From Aphanomyces cochlioides (taxonomy: Eukaryota > Oomycota > Saprolegniomycetes > Saprolegniales > Verrucalvaceae), in assembly GCA_019828595.1 (NCBI GenBank), contig JAHQRK010000034.1, positions 62,001-126,000 of the forward strand: a DNA stretch of 64,000 nucleotides. The letters are read 5' to 3'. A program made the position numbers and the translations under genes. Under the pieces are notes generated by a model. The model made no database searches. It had not been told where the DNA came from and was given only the letters and a program-made list of their open reading frames with translations. This document shows positions 33,645 through 43,681 of this stretch, piece after piece; position 1 is the first letter of the stretch, and the number at the start of each line of letters is the position of its first letter.

Positions 33645-34970
33645 CATTGAATACCTTGGTGTATCCCTTCTTGAGAGGGAGATCAACCAGGAGCTGTTGT
33701 AGATGTAGCTTGATCAAAGAGGCAGCATGAATGGCAACTTCCATCGGACTCTTCGCTGTGAGGTCGGGTCGAAAGGTGCGATCGGCACGTTGGAGCCATA
33801 TTTGATAATACACGCAGGCTCGGACAATCGGCCATATCTTCAGATAGCCACGGATGTAGTATCCATCGGACGGCTTGGGCGTCTCGTAGAACATTTCCAG
33901 ACACGTTGACGGAAAGGAACACTCGAGCAGTCGCTGGATCGCCTTGAAGAAATACCAAACAGATTGACCATATCCACAAGAGAACAGGAAATGCTCGTAC
34001 GTCTCATTGACACGACAGAAGACACACGTCGGCTTGGGGTCTTGGTACTGAAACAGATATTGCATGGCGTTGGCGCGGAGAAGGGTCTTGAAAATGAACT
34101 CTCCATATCGAGGGAGAATGTGGTCGGGTTGGAGGAAGGCGGCAAGTTGGGTAAGGCGCTTGGGGTCTTCGTAAAAGTTGGATGGCAGGTTGAGATGCTT
34201 GGTAGGAAGAATGGACGAGCTGACAGCTGGAGAAGCTCTGATCTTAGCCGATTTCGAAGTCGCAAGCGCCAACAAGATCGGACTCGAGTCAGGGTGTATC
34301 ATCCAGTGCCATTCCATCCATTCAGAGCTTGGCGTCGGCAAATGGAACACGGGAGCATCCTCTTCAGATACAATCTCAAACAATCGTGATAACTTGGTCA
34401 CCAAGATTGAGATCCATTGTTTCGTTGGAGGGACAAAATTGGCTTGGCGGCAGGCACGGTTGATTTTGTCGAACAAGATCGAAGCTGGCCAAACTCGCTG
34501 ACACGGAGTCAACAAATGCGACAACTTCGTGATGTGAAGCGAAGCCAATACATTGGCTTGGTCTTGCGTCGATGTAGAGCACTGATCGTATAGGTCTTCG
34601 AGTCCAGGCAGATACGAGTTGTGCCAAAGGGGAACATCCAAAGATGAGATGTGATTTGGACAGCCGTACGGAGTCCAGCGGGATTCAAACCAGCTACTCA
34701 ATAAGGCTTTCCACATTGGAGTGATATTGGGATTCTTGTACTGTTGTCTGATGAATGCAGAAGAGCCATTTGCCAAGAGGAGATCTCGGGGGGAACCCCA
34801 TGGATGAAAAGCCTTCTCGAGGAGAGTATAGCCCGGCGTAATCCAGGCGGACATGGCAGACTTGCGGGGTGGGGTGGTGATGGCTTGAATGCATCTGATC
34901 ATGACAGAGCGGTTGTGTTGTTGCCATAAAGCAAGTGCATGGTGCAGGCCTAAGCCACCGGACTTCTTCG
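33645..34970 (-). mobile_element. Copy G: ORF2 C-terminal fragment (1326 bp) between two 5' ends
   Basis: Same segment and same breakpoints as copy B (19793-21114), but with the frame open. It lies between the 5' end of E (minus) and the 5' end of H (plus). Confidence 0.9.
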
Positions 34971-34991
34971 ACTTCCGAATTTGCCTCGTAC
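34971..34991 (+). repeat. 5'-terminal 21 nt, repeated inverted in the 3' UTR
   Basis: The first 21 nt of the element match the reverse complement of 42283-42303 at 19 of 21 positions, including an unbroken 14-mer AATTTGCCTCGTAC. The same pairing exists in copies A, F and J. Confidence 0.9.
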
Positions 34992-35031
34992 CCCTCAAGT
35001 CAAGAAGTTATCAAGTGCCGCCGCGCTCAAA

Positions 35032-38000
35032 ATGTCCAACGCCAACAGCTGTTCCGAGCTCCGTGAGACCAACACTCACGGAGTCACCATCATTCCAGGT
35101 ATTGTATCACCTCACCCACTTTCGTCGTCCAATCAGGATGGCGGAAGTGGTGTGAGTAATGTCTCTACACCTAACCCTAGGGCCGAAGTGGAGGTCGACT
35201 TCGACCCCAACAGCGTCTCTGGAGACCAATCTGCGTCTCGCTCCCCCAGCGCTTCACCTGGTGCTCCACTCGCCGGAGTTCCAGGGGGGGTCAACCTCAG
35301 TGGGTCAGTGGTTGACCCCCAGACCACTGTCGTTAACTTGTCTAGCGAAGCCCTCACTCAGGAGGGCGAACCACTGGGGGCCTTGTGCCTGTGGTGGCTG
35401 CTTCCCTGGACTCCAATTGGAGTCGATCCCCAGTGAAGGCGGCGAGAAAACGGGGTCCATGCCAGCCCTAGAGGCTACGAGGCCCCCCCCTATGGGCACA
35501 CCCTGCGGTTCTGTCTACTTCCCCCCAGGGGCCTCTTCGGAGGGGCGGGGGCGGTATCCCGATTTGGGTTCTCGCCGGAGCAATGGTGTACCCCAGTCAC
35601 CGTGCTGCGGGGATGGCATGGATTCCCCTTCTACCCCTGTCACTGGGGGTCTGGCCCCGGCCTTTCTCGTGACCAATGGGACTGAGCCAGCAGCCACCAA
35701 CCGCGTCGCCCCCTGTGCTGAGCCTCCTAGAACGGGAGAGGAAGAAGAAAAATCTCAAGAGGACGTGGATATGGTCTCTGGAGACGCCGAGGGGAAGGAT
35801 TCTACTGAAACCGAGGCCTTAACCGACGAGGGAAATACTCAAATTCACTCTGAGGTTGATGGGTCAGGCGACATTAACGGCCAAGCGAAGCCGTGTGATA
35901 CTCCTGGAGAAGTTATTCAAGAGGAACAATCGACAAACAATGACAATGAACAGTCAAATCAAGACATTGTCGACAAATCCGTTGCTCAAGGAAATGGCGC
36001 TGTTGACCCTCCTACCGCGGCAGACAAAATACAAGGCGATCAAGAGCAACAAAACGCTGAAAAGGCCAATCCATGGACGCAAAAGGCTCCCGGCAAGGAT
36101 TCAGCTTCGTCCAAGAAAGATGCCAAGCAAGGCAATGCTCCCAAAGGCGCGAAACACCGCAACACTAGTGCTCATGCTATTGCCGATGACGATATTGCGC
36201 GATGCGAGGCCATGGCGGACGCATTCTACAAAGACTCTGGTGACATGGACGCCTTCATTGAAAACATTTTGCTCACTCCCCAGTCCCAAGTGTACGAGCT
36301 CACAGTCAAGTTGGGCGAAGGCTACAAGGACTGGTCCGAAAAAGTCATCTGCGATCAATTTGTCAAGGAAAATCCTGGTTCGTTATGGGGCTCCAAATTT
36401 CCGAACATTTTGATCCACAAGAAGAACCCACAGACCATTGTGATCTCAAGTTACAACTTGTCTACGTGCGTGGAAATGGGAGGCACAACGTTTCGACTTG
36501 GTGGCAAAGATTTCCTGGTTCCCAAGTACTCGCGTTATGGCAACAACTACTACGTTACGTTCAACAAGGTCAGTCACCCTTCGATGGCCAAGGCAATTGT
36601 CAAGAAAATGGCTGCATTGACCAAGTCAGTGATAGCAGCATTCAACCCTACTGCTGGTCAGAACATCAAGTCGCCGCATTTGAGAGTCATTTTCAAGTCG
36701 CCTGCGCCTCCTGCAGTGCTGGTGCCAAAATCCGGCGACGCACTACGCGAAATCACCATTACGGATCCGTCGGGTCAGCCTTTTGTCGTCGTGTTTCAGC
36801 ACAAGATCGCTGCTCTGAACAAGACATTGCCTCCGTCGATTGTTTCACGACGTGCAGAGGCCAAGGCTGAAAAAGCGAAGGCAAAAGCGGCCAAGGCAGC
36901 GGCAAAATCTCCTCCGTCAGGAGAAAAAGAACCTGAACATGATGGAGACGATCATGATCAAGACCCTGGAACAAATGCGGAAGGCCAGGCCGACTCAACT
37001 GAGGCATCTGGAGATCGTCAAGATGAACAACCACAGCCAACAGCTCCTTCTCATGGCTCTGATGTCGATATGTCTGGTGACAGCGATCCCCCTAACAACA
37101 ATGGACAAGACAAACAAGAAGATGTGGAAATGTCTACCAACGAATCGCCCGCTCTTGCTCCACCAAGTGAGCAGCCCAAGAACTCGCTGGACCTTCAATT
37201 GGTAACGGGCTACCGGTCTGGACCAGCTCCAAAACGTACTTTGCCTTCGTCCCCACGTTTGGATCCCCTGCCGACATCCAACCGTTTTCATATCCTCGAA
37301 GAAGACGACGTGGAACTCTCGTTTGAAGACTTTGCAGTGCCTCGAATTGTATTGAAAGATTCAAGTGCGCCACGCCCGAAAAAGACCAAAGGCAAAGCGA
37401 AGAAACAACGACTTAACAAGTCTGCTGCAGCCCACCTCGAATTGGCGAAGAAGATCATTCGAGATAAGAAAGTCGAAGGCAGTATCACCGAATGTCAACG
37501 CATTTTGCGAGATGACCCTCAGCTCGTTGCACATGCTATGTACGCACAAGATGAAGACCTCAGTTTGTTTCAGTCACTTGTTGCAACCAAGACTATTGAG
37601 CGCAAGATGGCTTTGTTAAAGGCTCAAGGCAAGCCTCACAACTACAAACATCACGTCAACTTCATGGCTCAATACAAGATTCACCCGTCAGAAATCTTGG
37701 AAGAATTGACCACGGACATACCAGAGATCAAGCGCATCCTCTTTGCACTTGCTACGATTGACTTATTCCTCTCAAATCGGGCCCCAGACCTCTACACAAA
37801 CTCGGAGGCACTGACTGTTCTATTGAACCAAGAAGCAACAAGATTGCCTGACACCAACTGCTTGACGGACTGGTCGCTGTTTGCTTTGATCGAAAACTTC
37901 AGCGACAATCTCGAGAAGTTCACTTTGCCGGCTCCCGTCTTGTCGGCCATCTCGATGCTCAAAAGCATCACCAACAATTACCACATCGACGAGCTCTGCA

Positions 38001-38068
38001 GCAAAGCTCACCACTCCATGAACGCCGACGAAATTGATCCCCTCGATTTGGAGGACGATCAACGCTAA
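35032..38068 (+). pseudogene. ORF1 of copy H, one-base insertion
   Basis: The ATG at 35032 follows a 61-nt 5' UTR. An extra G in the run 35376-35380 shifts the frame near codon 118 and leads to a stop at 35436. All other ORF1 sequence to the stop at 38068 is open in the restored frame and is of the long type (YKDSGDMD present). One GLN codon of the KQQED run is missing near 37116. Confidence 0.9.
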
Positions 38069-38146
38069 GGCTTCTATCCCCTGCTTCAATCCATTTCAAC
38101 CTCCCCTCTGACCCCTCCATTCTACTCATTTACATCTGTACTCGTG

Positions 38147-41100
38147 ATGAGTGACAACAACTTCTCCGATGTCCCAACTGAACTCGTGGACTGGGACCCA
38201 CAAATCATCTCCCTCAACACCAATGGCTTCTCCAACAGTCATCGGTACATCCTCGACAAACTATCAAGTGTTCACGACGTTTCTTTTATCCAAGAAACCC
38301 GTTTCCGCACGCCAAGTCTCCACGACCGTGTTGCGTTCCATTGGCAACGCATCACAAACCACGAAGGCTCTTTGTTCTTTGAAGAGCCTATTTACCCTGA
38401 AGTATCCACGTCGCCAGCCACTGGAGGTCTGGCTACGTTGATACATCCTCACTCTCCTTTGAAGAACGCCACTCAAGTCCCTCATGACAACCCAGTGCTT
38501 CGTGGTCGTTATCTACAAGTGCGATGTACTCTGGGTCCACTGACAGTCGTTCTCCACAATATCTATGCGCCGGCAGCCTTCCAAGAACGAGCAAGTTACT
38601 TCGAAGAATTGTCACGCGACTTTCCTCCACATGCGCTCCACATTGTTGGTGGAGATTTCAACTGCACTCTCAACAAAGATTTGGATTCGTTGAGACCCAG
38701 TACTTCCACCATGGCCGGCACCCTTCAACTGGAACAATGGATGCACAGTTTGTCTCTGGTGGATCTGTTTCGCCGTCAAAACCCCGTGGCAAGAATCTTC
38801 ACAAGTCCCACACTCACCAACCGACTTGACTACATCTTTTGTTCGTCCACCTTGGCGGGTCTTCGTCATTGGAAGGCGACGCACATGCCACACGTTCCAC
38901 AGGCTGACCACGTGGCTTGTCGTATCATCACAAAGCGTCAAACATTGCGCCATGGCTCTGGGTCATGGAAAGCTCCAACTTGGCTACTTCGTCTACCACG
39001 AGCGGCCGAGATTGTTCATGGATGTCTGGATCGATTTTTGGACAAGTCTCCAACATTCCACAATATCTCCAAGGCCTACGACATACTGGTCAATGATATC
39101 CGCTCCCAACTCAAAGAATTCCATTCTCAACGATTGGAGAAACAACGTCTGCCGTTGAAGAAGTTAGCTGTCGAGATCGCTTCGCTTTTGCAAGTCCCCA
39201 ACATGCGTCAAGATTCAGTGCTGGTGGATCGAGTGCGAGACCTTCAAAAGCAAATTCACGAGCTGCAAGATCGAGACAAGCAGTTTCGTCAAGACCAGGT
39301 ATTCCAACTTCACTTGTACAAAGCAGAGCGCTCGTCCAAGTTCCACTTCATGTCCCCTGTCCCTACCCCCTTGAAGAAGACAGTCTTCAAAGAGTTGGTG
39401 GATGTCAATGGAAATGTTGTCTCCAATCAACAAGGCATGTCTGACGTCCTGGTCGACTACTACAAGGACTTGTTTGCAGCTCCCGAGGTGCAGCGATCTG
39501 GAGACGAAGTGTCGTCATTTCTGACCCCATTGACTCGACACAAGCAACTGCCAGAGCAAGCCCAGAAAGAGCTGTCGGCTCCCTTGCGCGCCAACGAGTT
39601 CTATCATGCTATTCGACACAGCAGTTCGAACTCAGCGCCAGGTCCCAACGCTCTGCCATTCGAAGTCCTCAAACTTGCACCTCACAAGTGGTCGTTGGTA
39701 TTGGAGCTGCTATTCACACACCAGCTCTATTCTCACCCTCGCTTGACTTCCATGCAACTTGTCAGTACGCTGGTGTTGCTGCACAAGAAAGGCCCCAAGT
39801 CACAAGCCAAGAACTATCGGCCCATTAGCCTACTCAACACGGATGTGAAAATCCTGACGAGTATTCTGGCTTATCGACTCCAGCGCCACATTCGACACAT
39901 CATCCACCCGGACCAGCAAGGCTTTATCCGTCGAAGCAATATCCAAACCAATATTGCACGACTGGATGACATGCTGCACCACATCAAACTACACAGTCCG
40001 TCCTCGATGGTGGCACTGCTTGACTTTGAGAAAGCTTTTGATCGCGTGGACCACGCGTACTTGCTCCGCGTCCTCCGTCACTATGGCTTTCCCGAAACCT
40101 TTGTTGACATGGTTCGCGTACTGTACTCGGGCCGCAAGTCTCGCATCTTGGTGAACGGCTTCTTGTCCAAGCAAGTTCACATCTCACGCGGTGTGTTGCA
40201 AGGTGATCCACTGTCGCCACTTCTGTTTGTGATCGCTTTGGAACCGATGTGCCAACTCCTACGGCAACACTCCAACTATGGCATCAAGTGTGGGGATCGC
40301 TACCACACTGGGAGTTACTTTGCCGACGACTCGCAACTCTATGCGGCAAATGAGACGTGCCTCCACCGGCAGCTTGCATTGGTTCAAACCTTTTGCGACA
40401 AGTCTGGTTTCCGACTCAACGTAGACAAGACCCAAATTCTGACCTACAGCCAGTTGAATGGGAACCTTGCCTCACTACAAGTTACTTCCGACAGTCCCGT
40501 GAAGGCTCTTGGTATCTTGGTTGCGCCCAATCTTTCTCCATTGGCACGTTTCAATTACGTGTTTGAGAAGTTTGTGGCTCGCTTGTCTTTGTGGCTCTAC
40601 AAGGCTCGAACCATGGCCGGAAAAGTCACTATCCTGCACAGCATATGTGTGTCTGTGTTATTGTACCAACTGGCTTTTGTCCCTGCCGACAAAGAACTGG
40701 CCAAAAAGATCGACAAGGCCATGCTTCAATTTATGCATGGTGAAGAAATCAACCCATCCTCCTCTGTCCATGGCCTCCGTTTGATCAAAAAGGAGATCCT
40801 ATTCATGCCGAAGAAGTCCGGTGGCTTAGGCCTGCACCATGCACTTGCTTTATGGCAACAACACAACCGCTCTGTCATGATCAGATGCATTCAAGCCATC
40901 ACCACCCCACCCCGCAAGTCTGCCATGTCCGCCTGGATTATGCCGGGCTATACTCTCCTCGAGAAGGCTTTTCATCCATGGGGTTCCCCCCGAGATCTCC
41001 TCTTGGCAAATGGCTCTACTGCATTCATCAGACAACTGTACAAGAATCCCAATATCACTCCAATGTGGAAAGCCTTATTGAGTAGCTGGTTTGAATCCCG

Positions 41101-42202
41101 CTGGACTCCGTACGGCTGTCCAAATCACATCTCATCTTTGGATGTTCCCCTTTGGCACAACTCGTATCTGCCTGGACTCGAAGACCTATACGATCAGTGC
41201 TCTACATCGACGCAAGACCAAGCCAATGTATTGGCTTCGCTTCACATCACGAAGTTGTCGCATTTGTTGACTCCATGTCAGCGAGTTTGGCCAGCTTCGA
41301 TCTTGTTCGACAAAATCAACCGTGCCTGCCGCCAAGCTAATTTTGTCCCTCCAACGAAACAATGGATCTCAATCTTGGTGACCAAGTTATCACGATTATT
41401 TGAGATTGTTTCTGAAGAGGATGCTCCCGTGTTCCACTTGCCGACGCCAAGCTCTGAATGGATGGAATGGCACTGGATGATTCACCCTGACTCGAGTCCG
41501 ATCTTGTTGGCGTTTGCGACTTCGAAATCGGCTAAGATCAGAGCTTCTCCAGCTGTCAGCTCGTCCATTCTTCCTACCAAGCATCTCAACCTGCCATCCA
41601 ACTTTTACGAAGACCCCAAGCGCCTTACCCAACTTGCCGCCTTCCTCCAACCCGACCACATTCTCCCTCGATATGGAGAGTTCATTTTCAAGACCCTTCT
41701 CCGCGCCAACGCCATGCAATATCTGTTTCAGTACCAAGACCCCAAGCCGACGTGTGTCTTCTGTCGTGTCAATGAGACGTACGAGCATTTCCTGTTCTCT
41801 TGTGGATATGGTCAATCTGTTTGGTATTTCTTCAAGGCGATCCAGCGACTGCTCGAGTGTTCCTTTCCGTCCACGTGTCTGGAAATGTTCTACGAGACGC
41901 CCAAGCCGTCCGATGGATACTACATCCGTGGCTATCTGAAGATATGGCCGATTGTCCGAGCCTGCGTGTATTATCAAATATGGCTCCAACGTGCCGATCG
42001 CACCTTTCGACCCGACCTCACAGCGAAGAGTCCGATGGAAGTTGCCATTCATGCTGCCTCTTTGATCAAGCTACATCTACAACAGCTCCTGGTTGATCTC
42101 CCTCTCAAGAAGGGATACACCAAGGTATTCAATGTGCTCAAGCATCTATCTTCGGACCCCTGGTTACGTCAACACGCCATTCCTGACAGTGTCGTTTCAT
42201 GA
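38147..42202 (+). CDS. ORF2 of copy H: APE endonuclease, reverse transcriptase, zinc finger; intact, 1351 aa
   Basis: The enzyme carries out target-primed reverse transcription. Numbered from the GTG codon at 38144: the APE-type endonuclease covers residues 20-262 with N25 (SLNTNG), E51 (IQET), Y141 (NIYAP), D171/N173 (GGDFNC), D229 (RLDYIF) and H256 (ADH; SDH is more usual). A helical linker follows. The RT domain starts near NYRPISLLN (557), with motif A at ALLDFEKAFD (627-633), RGVLQGDPLSPLLF, and the active-site box FADD at 726-729. Near the C-terminus C1204-x2-C-x7-H-x4-C1220 is a zf-RVT type finger. There is no RNase H domain. ATG 38147 is taken as the start, 78 nt after the ORF1 stop. 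With no lesion, it could be functional. Confidence 0.95.
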   Translation: MSDNNFSDVPTELVDWDPQIISLNTNGFSNSHRYILDKLSSVHDVSFIQETRFRTPSLHDRVAFHWQRITNHEGSLFFEEPIYPEVSTSPATGGLATLIHPHSPLKNATQVPHDNPVLRGRYLQVRCTLGPLTVVLHNIYAPAAFQERASYFEELSRDFPPHALHIVGGDFNCTLNKDLDSLRPSTSTMAGTLQLEQWMHSLSLVDLFRRQNPVARIFTSPTLTNRLDYIFCSSTLAGLRHWKATHMPHVPQADHVACRIITKRQTLRHGSGSWKAPTWLLRLPRAAEIVHGCLDRFLDKSPTFHNISKAYDILVNDIRSQLKEFHSQRLEKQRLPLKKLAVEIASLLQVPNMRQDSVLVDRVRDLQKQIHELQDRDKQFRQDQVFQLHLYKAERSSKFHFMSPVPTPLKKTVFKELVDVNGNVVSNQQGMSDVLVDYYKDLFAAPEVQRSGDEVSSFLTPLTRHKQLPEQAQKELSAPLRANEFYHAIRHSSSNSAPGPNALPFEVLKLAPHKWSLVLELLFTHQLYSHPRLTSMQLVSTLVLLHKKGPKSQAKNYRPISLLNTDVKILTSILAYRLQRHIRHIIHPDQQGFIRRSNIQTNIARLDDMLHHIKLHSPSSMVALLDFEKAFDRVDHAYLLRVLRHYGFPETFVDMVRVLYSGRKSRILVNGFLSKQVHISRGVLQGDPLSPLLFVIALEPMCQLLRQHSNYGIKCGDRYHTGSYFADDSQLYAANETCLHRQLALVQTFCDKSGFRLNVDKTQILTYSQLNGNLASLQVTSDSPVKALGILVAPNLSPLARFNYVFEKFVARLSLWLYKARTMAGKVTILHSICVSVLLYQLAFVPADKELAKKIDKAMLQFMHGEEINPSSSVHGLRLIKKEILFMPKKSGGLGLHHALALWQQHNRSVMIRCIQAITTPPRKSAMSAWIMPGYTLLEKAFHPWGSPRDLLLANGSTAFIRQLYKNPNITPMWKALLSSWFESRWTPYGCPNHISSLDVPLWHNSYLPGLEDLYDQCSTSTQDQANVLASLHITKLSHLLTPCQRVWPASILFDKINRACRQANFVPPTKQWISILVTKLSRLFEIVSEEDAPVFHLPTPSSEWMEWHWMIHPDSSPILLAFATSKSAKIRASPAVSSSILPTKHLNLPSNFYEDPKRLTQLAAFLQPDHILPRYGEFIFKTLLRANAMQYLFQYQDPKPTCVFCRVNETYEHFLFSCGYGQSVWYFFKAIQRLLECSFPSTCLEMFYETPKPSDGYYIRGYLKIWPIVRACVYYQIWLQRADRTFRPDLTAKSPMEVAIHAASLIKLHLQQLLVDLPLKKGYTKVFNVLKHLSSDPWLRQHAIPDSVVS

Positions 42203-42221
42203 GTGAGCTGACGGCTCACTC
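42201..42221 (+). repeat. Hairpin at the ORF2 stop codon
   Basis: GAGTGAGC (42201-42208) and GCTCACTC (42214-42221) form a perfect 8-bp stem with a 5-nt loop, overlapping the TGA stop (42200-42202). It is kept in J and M and partly decayed in A and F. Confidence 0.75.
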
Positions 42222-42282
42222 ACTTCATCTCCTGTTCAATGACCACTTTGCCATATTCTGTTTTCCAAGTTCTATTTATACA

Positions 42283-42303
42283 GTACGAGGCAAATTAGTA
42301 AGT
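42283..42303 (-). repeat. Inverted copy of the element's 5' terminus in the 3' UTR
   Basis: Reverse complement of the first 21 nt of the element with two mismatches; pairs with 34971-34991. Reading the minus strand, a TATAAATAGA box (42280-42271) follows at once. Confidence 0.9.
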
Positions 42304-42328
42304 CATTAGGGCCTTTGCTCAAAAATAA

Positions 42329-42350
42329 GGTTAATACAACTCATTTAACC
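42329..42350 (+). repeat. 3'-terminal hairpin GGTTAA-N10-TTAACC
   Basis: A six-base perfect stem with a 10-nt loop forms the last 22 nt of the element; no poly(A) or microsatellite tail follows. It is identical at all eight 3' ends in the window and is a likely recognition structure for the RT, by analogy with other tail-less LINEs. Confidence 0.85.
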
Positions 42351-43383
42351 AACAGTCATCGGTACATCCTCGACAAACTATCAAGTGTTCACGACGTTTC
42401 CTTTATCCAAGAAACCCGTTTCCGCACGCCAAGTCTCCACGACCGTGTTGCGTTCCATTGGCAACGCATCACAAACCACGAAGGCTCTTTGTTCTTTGAA
42501 GAGCCTATTTACCCTGAAGTATCCACGTCGCCAGCCACTGGAGGTCTGGCTACGTTGATACATCCTCACTCTCCTTTGAAGAACGCCACTCAAGTCCCTC
42601 ATGACAACCCAGTGCTTCGTGGTCGTTATCTACAAGTGCGATGTACTCTGGGTCCACTGACAGTCGTTCTCCACAATATCTATGCGCCGGCAGCCTTCCA
42701 AGAACGAGCAAGTTACTTCGAAGAATTGTCACGCGACTTTCCTCCACATGCGCTCCACATTGTTGGAGGAGATTTCAACTGCACTCTCAACAAAGATTTG
42801 GATTCGTTGAGACCCAGTACCTCCACCATGGCCGGCACCCTTCAACTGGAACAATGGATGCACAGTTTGTCTCTGGTGGATCTGTTTCGCCGTCAAAACC
42901 CCGTGGCACGAGCCTTCACAAGTCCCACACTCACCAACCGACTTGACTACATCTTTTGTTCGTCCACCTTGGCGGGTCTTCGTCATTGGAAGGCGACGCA
43001 CATGCCACACGTTCCACAGGCTGACCACGTGGCTTGTCGTATCATCACAAAGCGTCAAACATTGCGCCATGGCTCTGGATCATGGAAAGCTCCAACTTGG
43101 CTACTTCGTCTACCACGAGCGGCCGAGATTGTTCATGGATGTCTGGATCGATTTTTGGACAAGTCTCCAACATTCCACAATATCTCCAAGGCCTACGACA
43201 TGCTGGTCAATGATATCCGCTCCCAACTCAAAGAATTCCATTCTCAACGATTGGAGAAACAACGTCTGCCGTTGAAGAAGTTAGCTGTCGAGATCGCTTC
43301 GCTTTTGCAAGTCCCCAACATGCGTCAAGATTCAGTGCTGGTGGATCGAGTGCGAGATCTTCAAAAGCAAATTCACGAGCGAG
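42351..43383 (+). mobile_element. Copy I: ORF2 endonuclease and linker fragment, plus strand
   Basis: Starts in the endonuclease at NSHRYILDKL straight after the 3' end of H and runs open to the coiled linker (KQIHE). It then joins inverted ORF1 5' sequence at 43383/43384 through a shared CGAG. The Asn-bearing LNTNG block upstream is missing. Confidence 0.88.
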
Positions 43384-43681
43384 TGGAGCACCAGGTGAAG
43401 CGCTGGTGGAGCGAGACGCACATTGGTCTCCAGAGACGCTGTTGGGGTCGAACTCGACCTCCACTTCGGCCCTAGGGTTAGGTGTAGAGACATTACTCAC
43501 ACCACTTCCGCCATCCTGATTGGACGACGAAAGTGGGTGAGGTGATACAATACCTGGAATGATGGTGACTCCGTGAGTGTTGGTCTCACGGAGCTCGGAA
43601 CAGCTGTTGGCGTTGAACATTTTGAGCGCGGCGGCACTTGATAACTTCTTGACTTGAGGGGTACGAGGCAAATTCGGAAGT
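43384..43681 (-). mobile_element. Copy D, 5' tip: 5' UTR and first codons of ORF1, minus strand
   Basis: Ends with the standard 5' terminus at 43681, followed by CACCGTGCTGCGG, the same 13 bases that precede the 3' tip at 21752. This pair would be the target duplication of outer copy D in copy C. Confidence 0.75.

Larger units (their letters stand above)
34971..42350 (+). mobile_element. Non-LTR copy H, full length (7380 bp)
   Basis: Plus strand, both termini standard. ORF1 is frameshifted by one base; ORF2 is intact. It is a good reference for the family layout. The left flank is copy G (minus ORF2) and the right flank copy I (plus ORF2), so no paired target duplication is visible. Confidence 0.93.

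Noticed and set aside
42315..43475. A 386-codon gene starting in the 3' end of copy H
   Set aside because: The first codons come from the 3' UTR of H and the last from antisense ORF1. Only the middle is ORF2 (fragment I).
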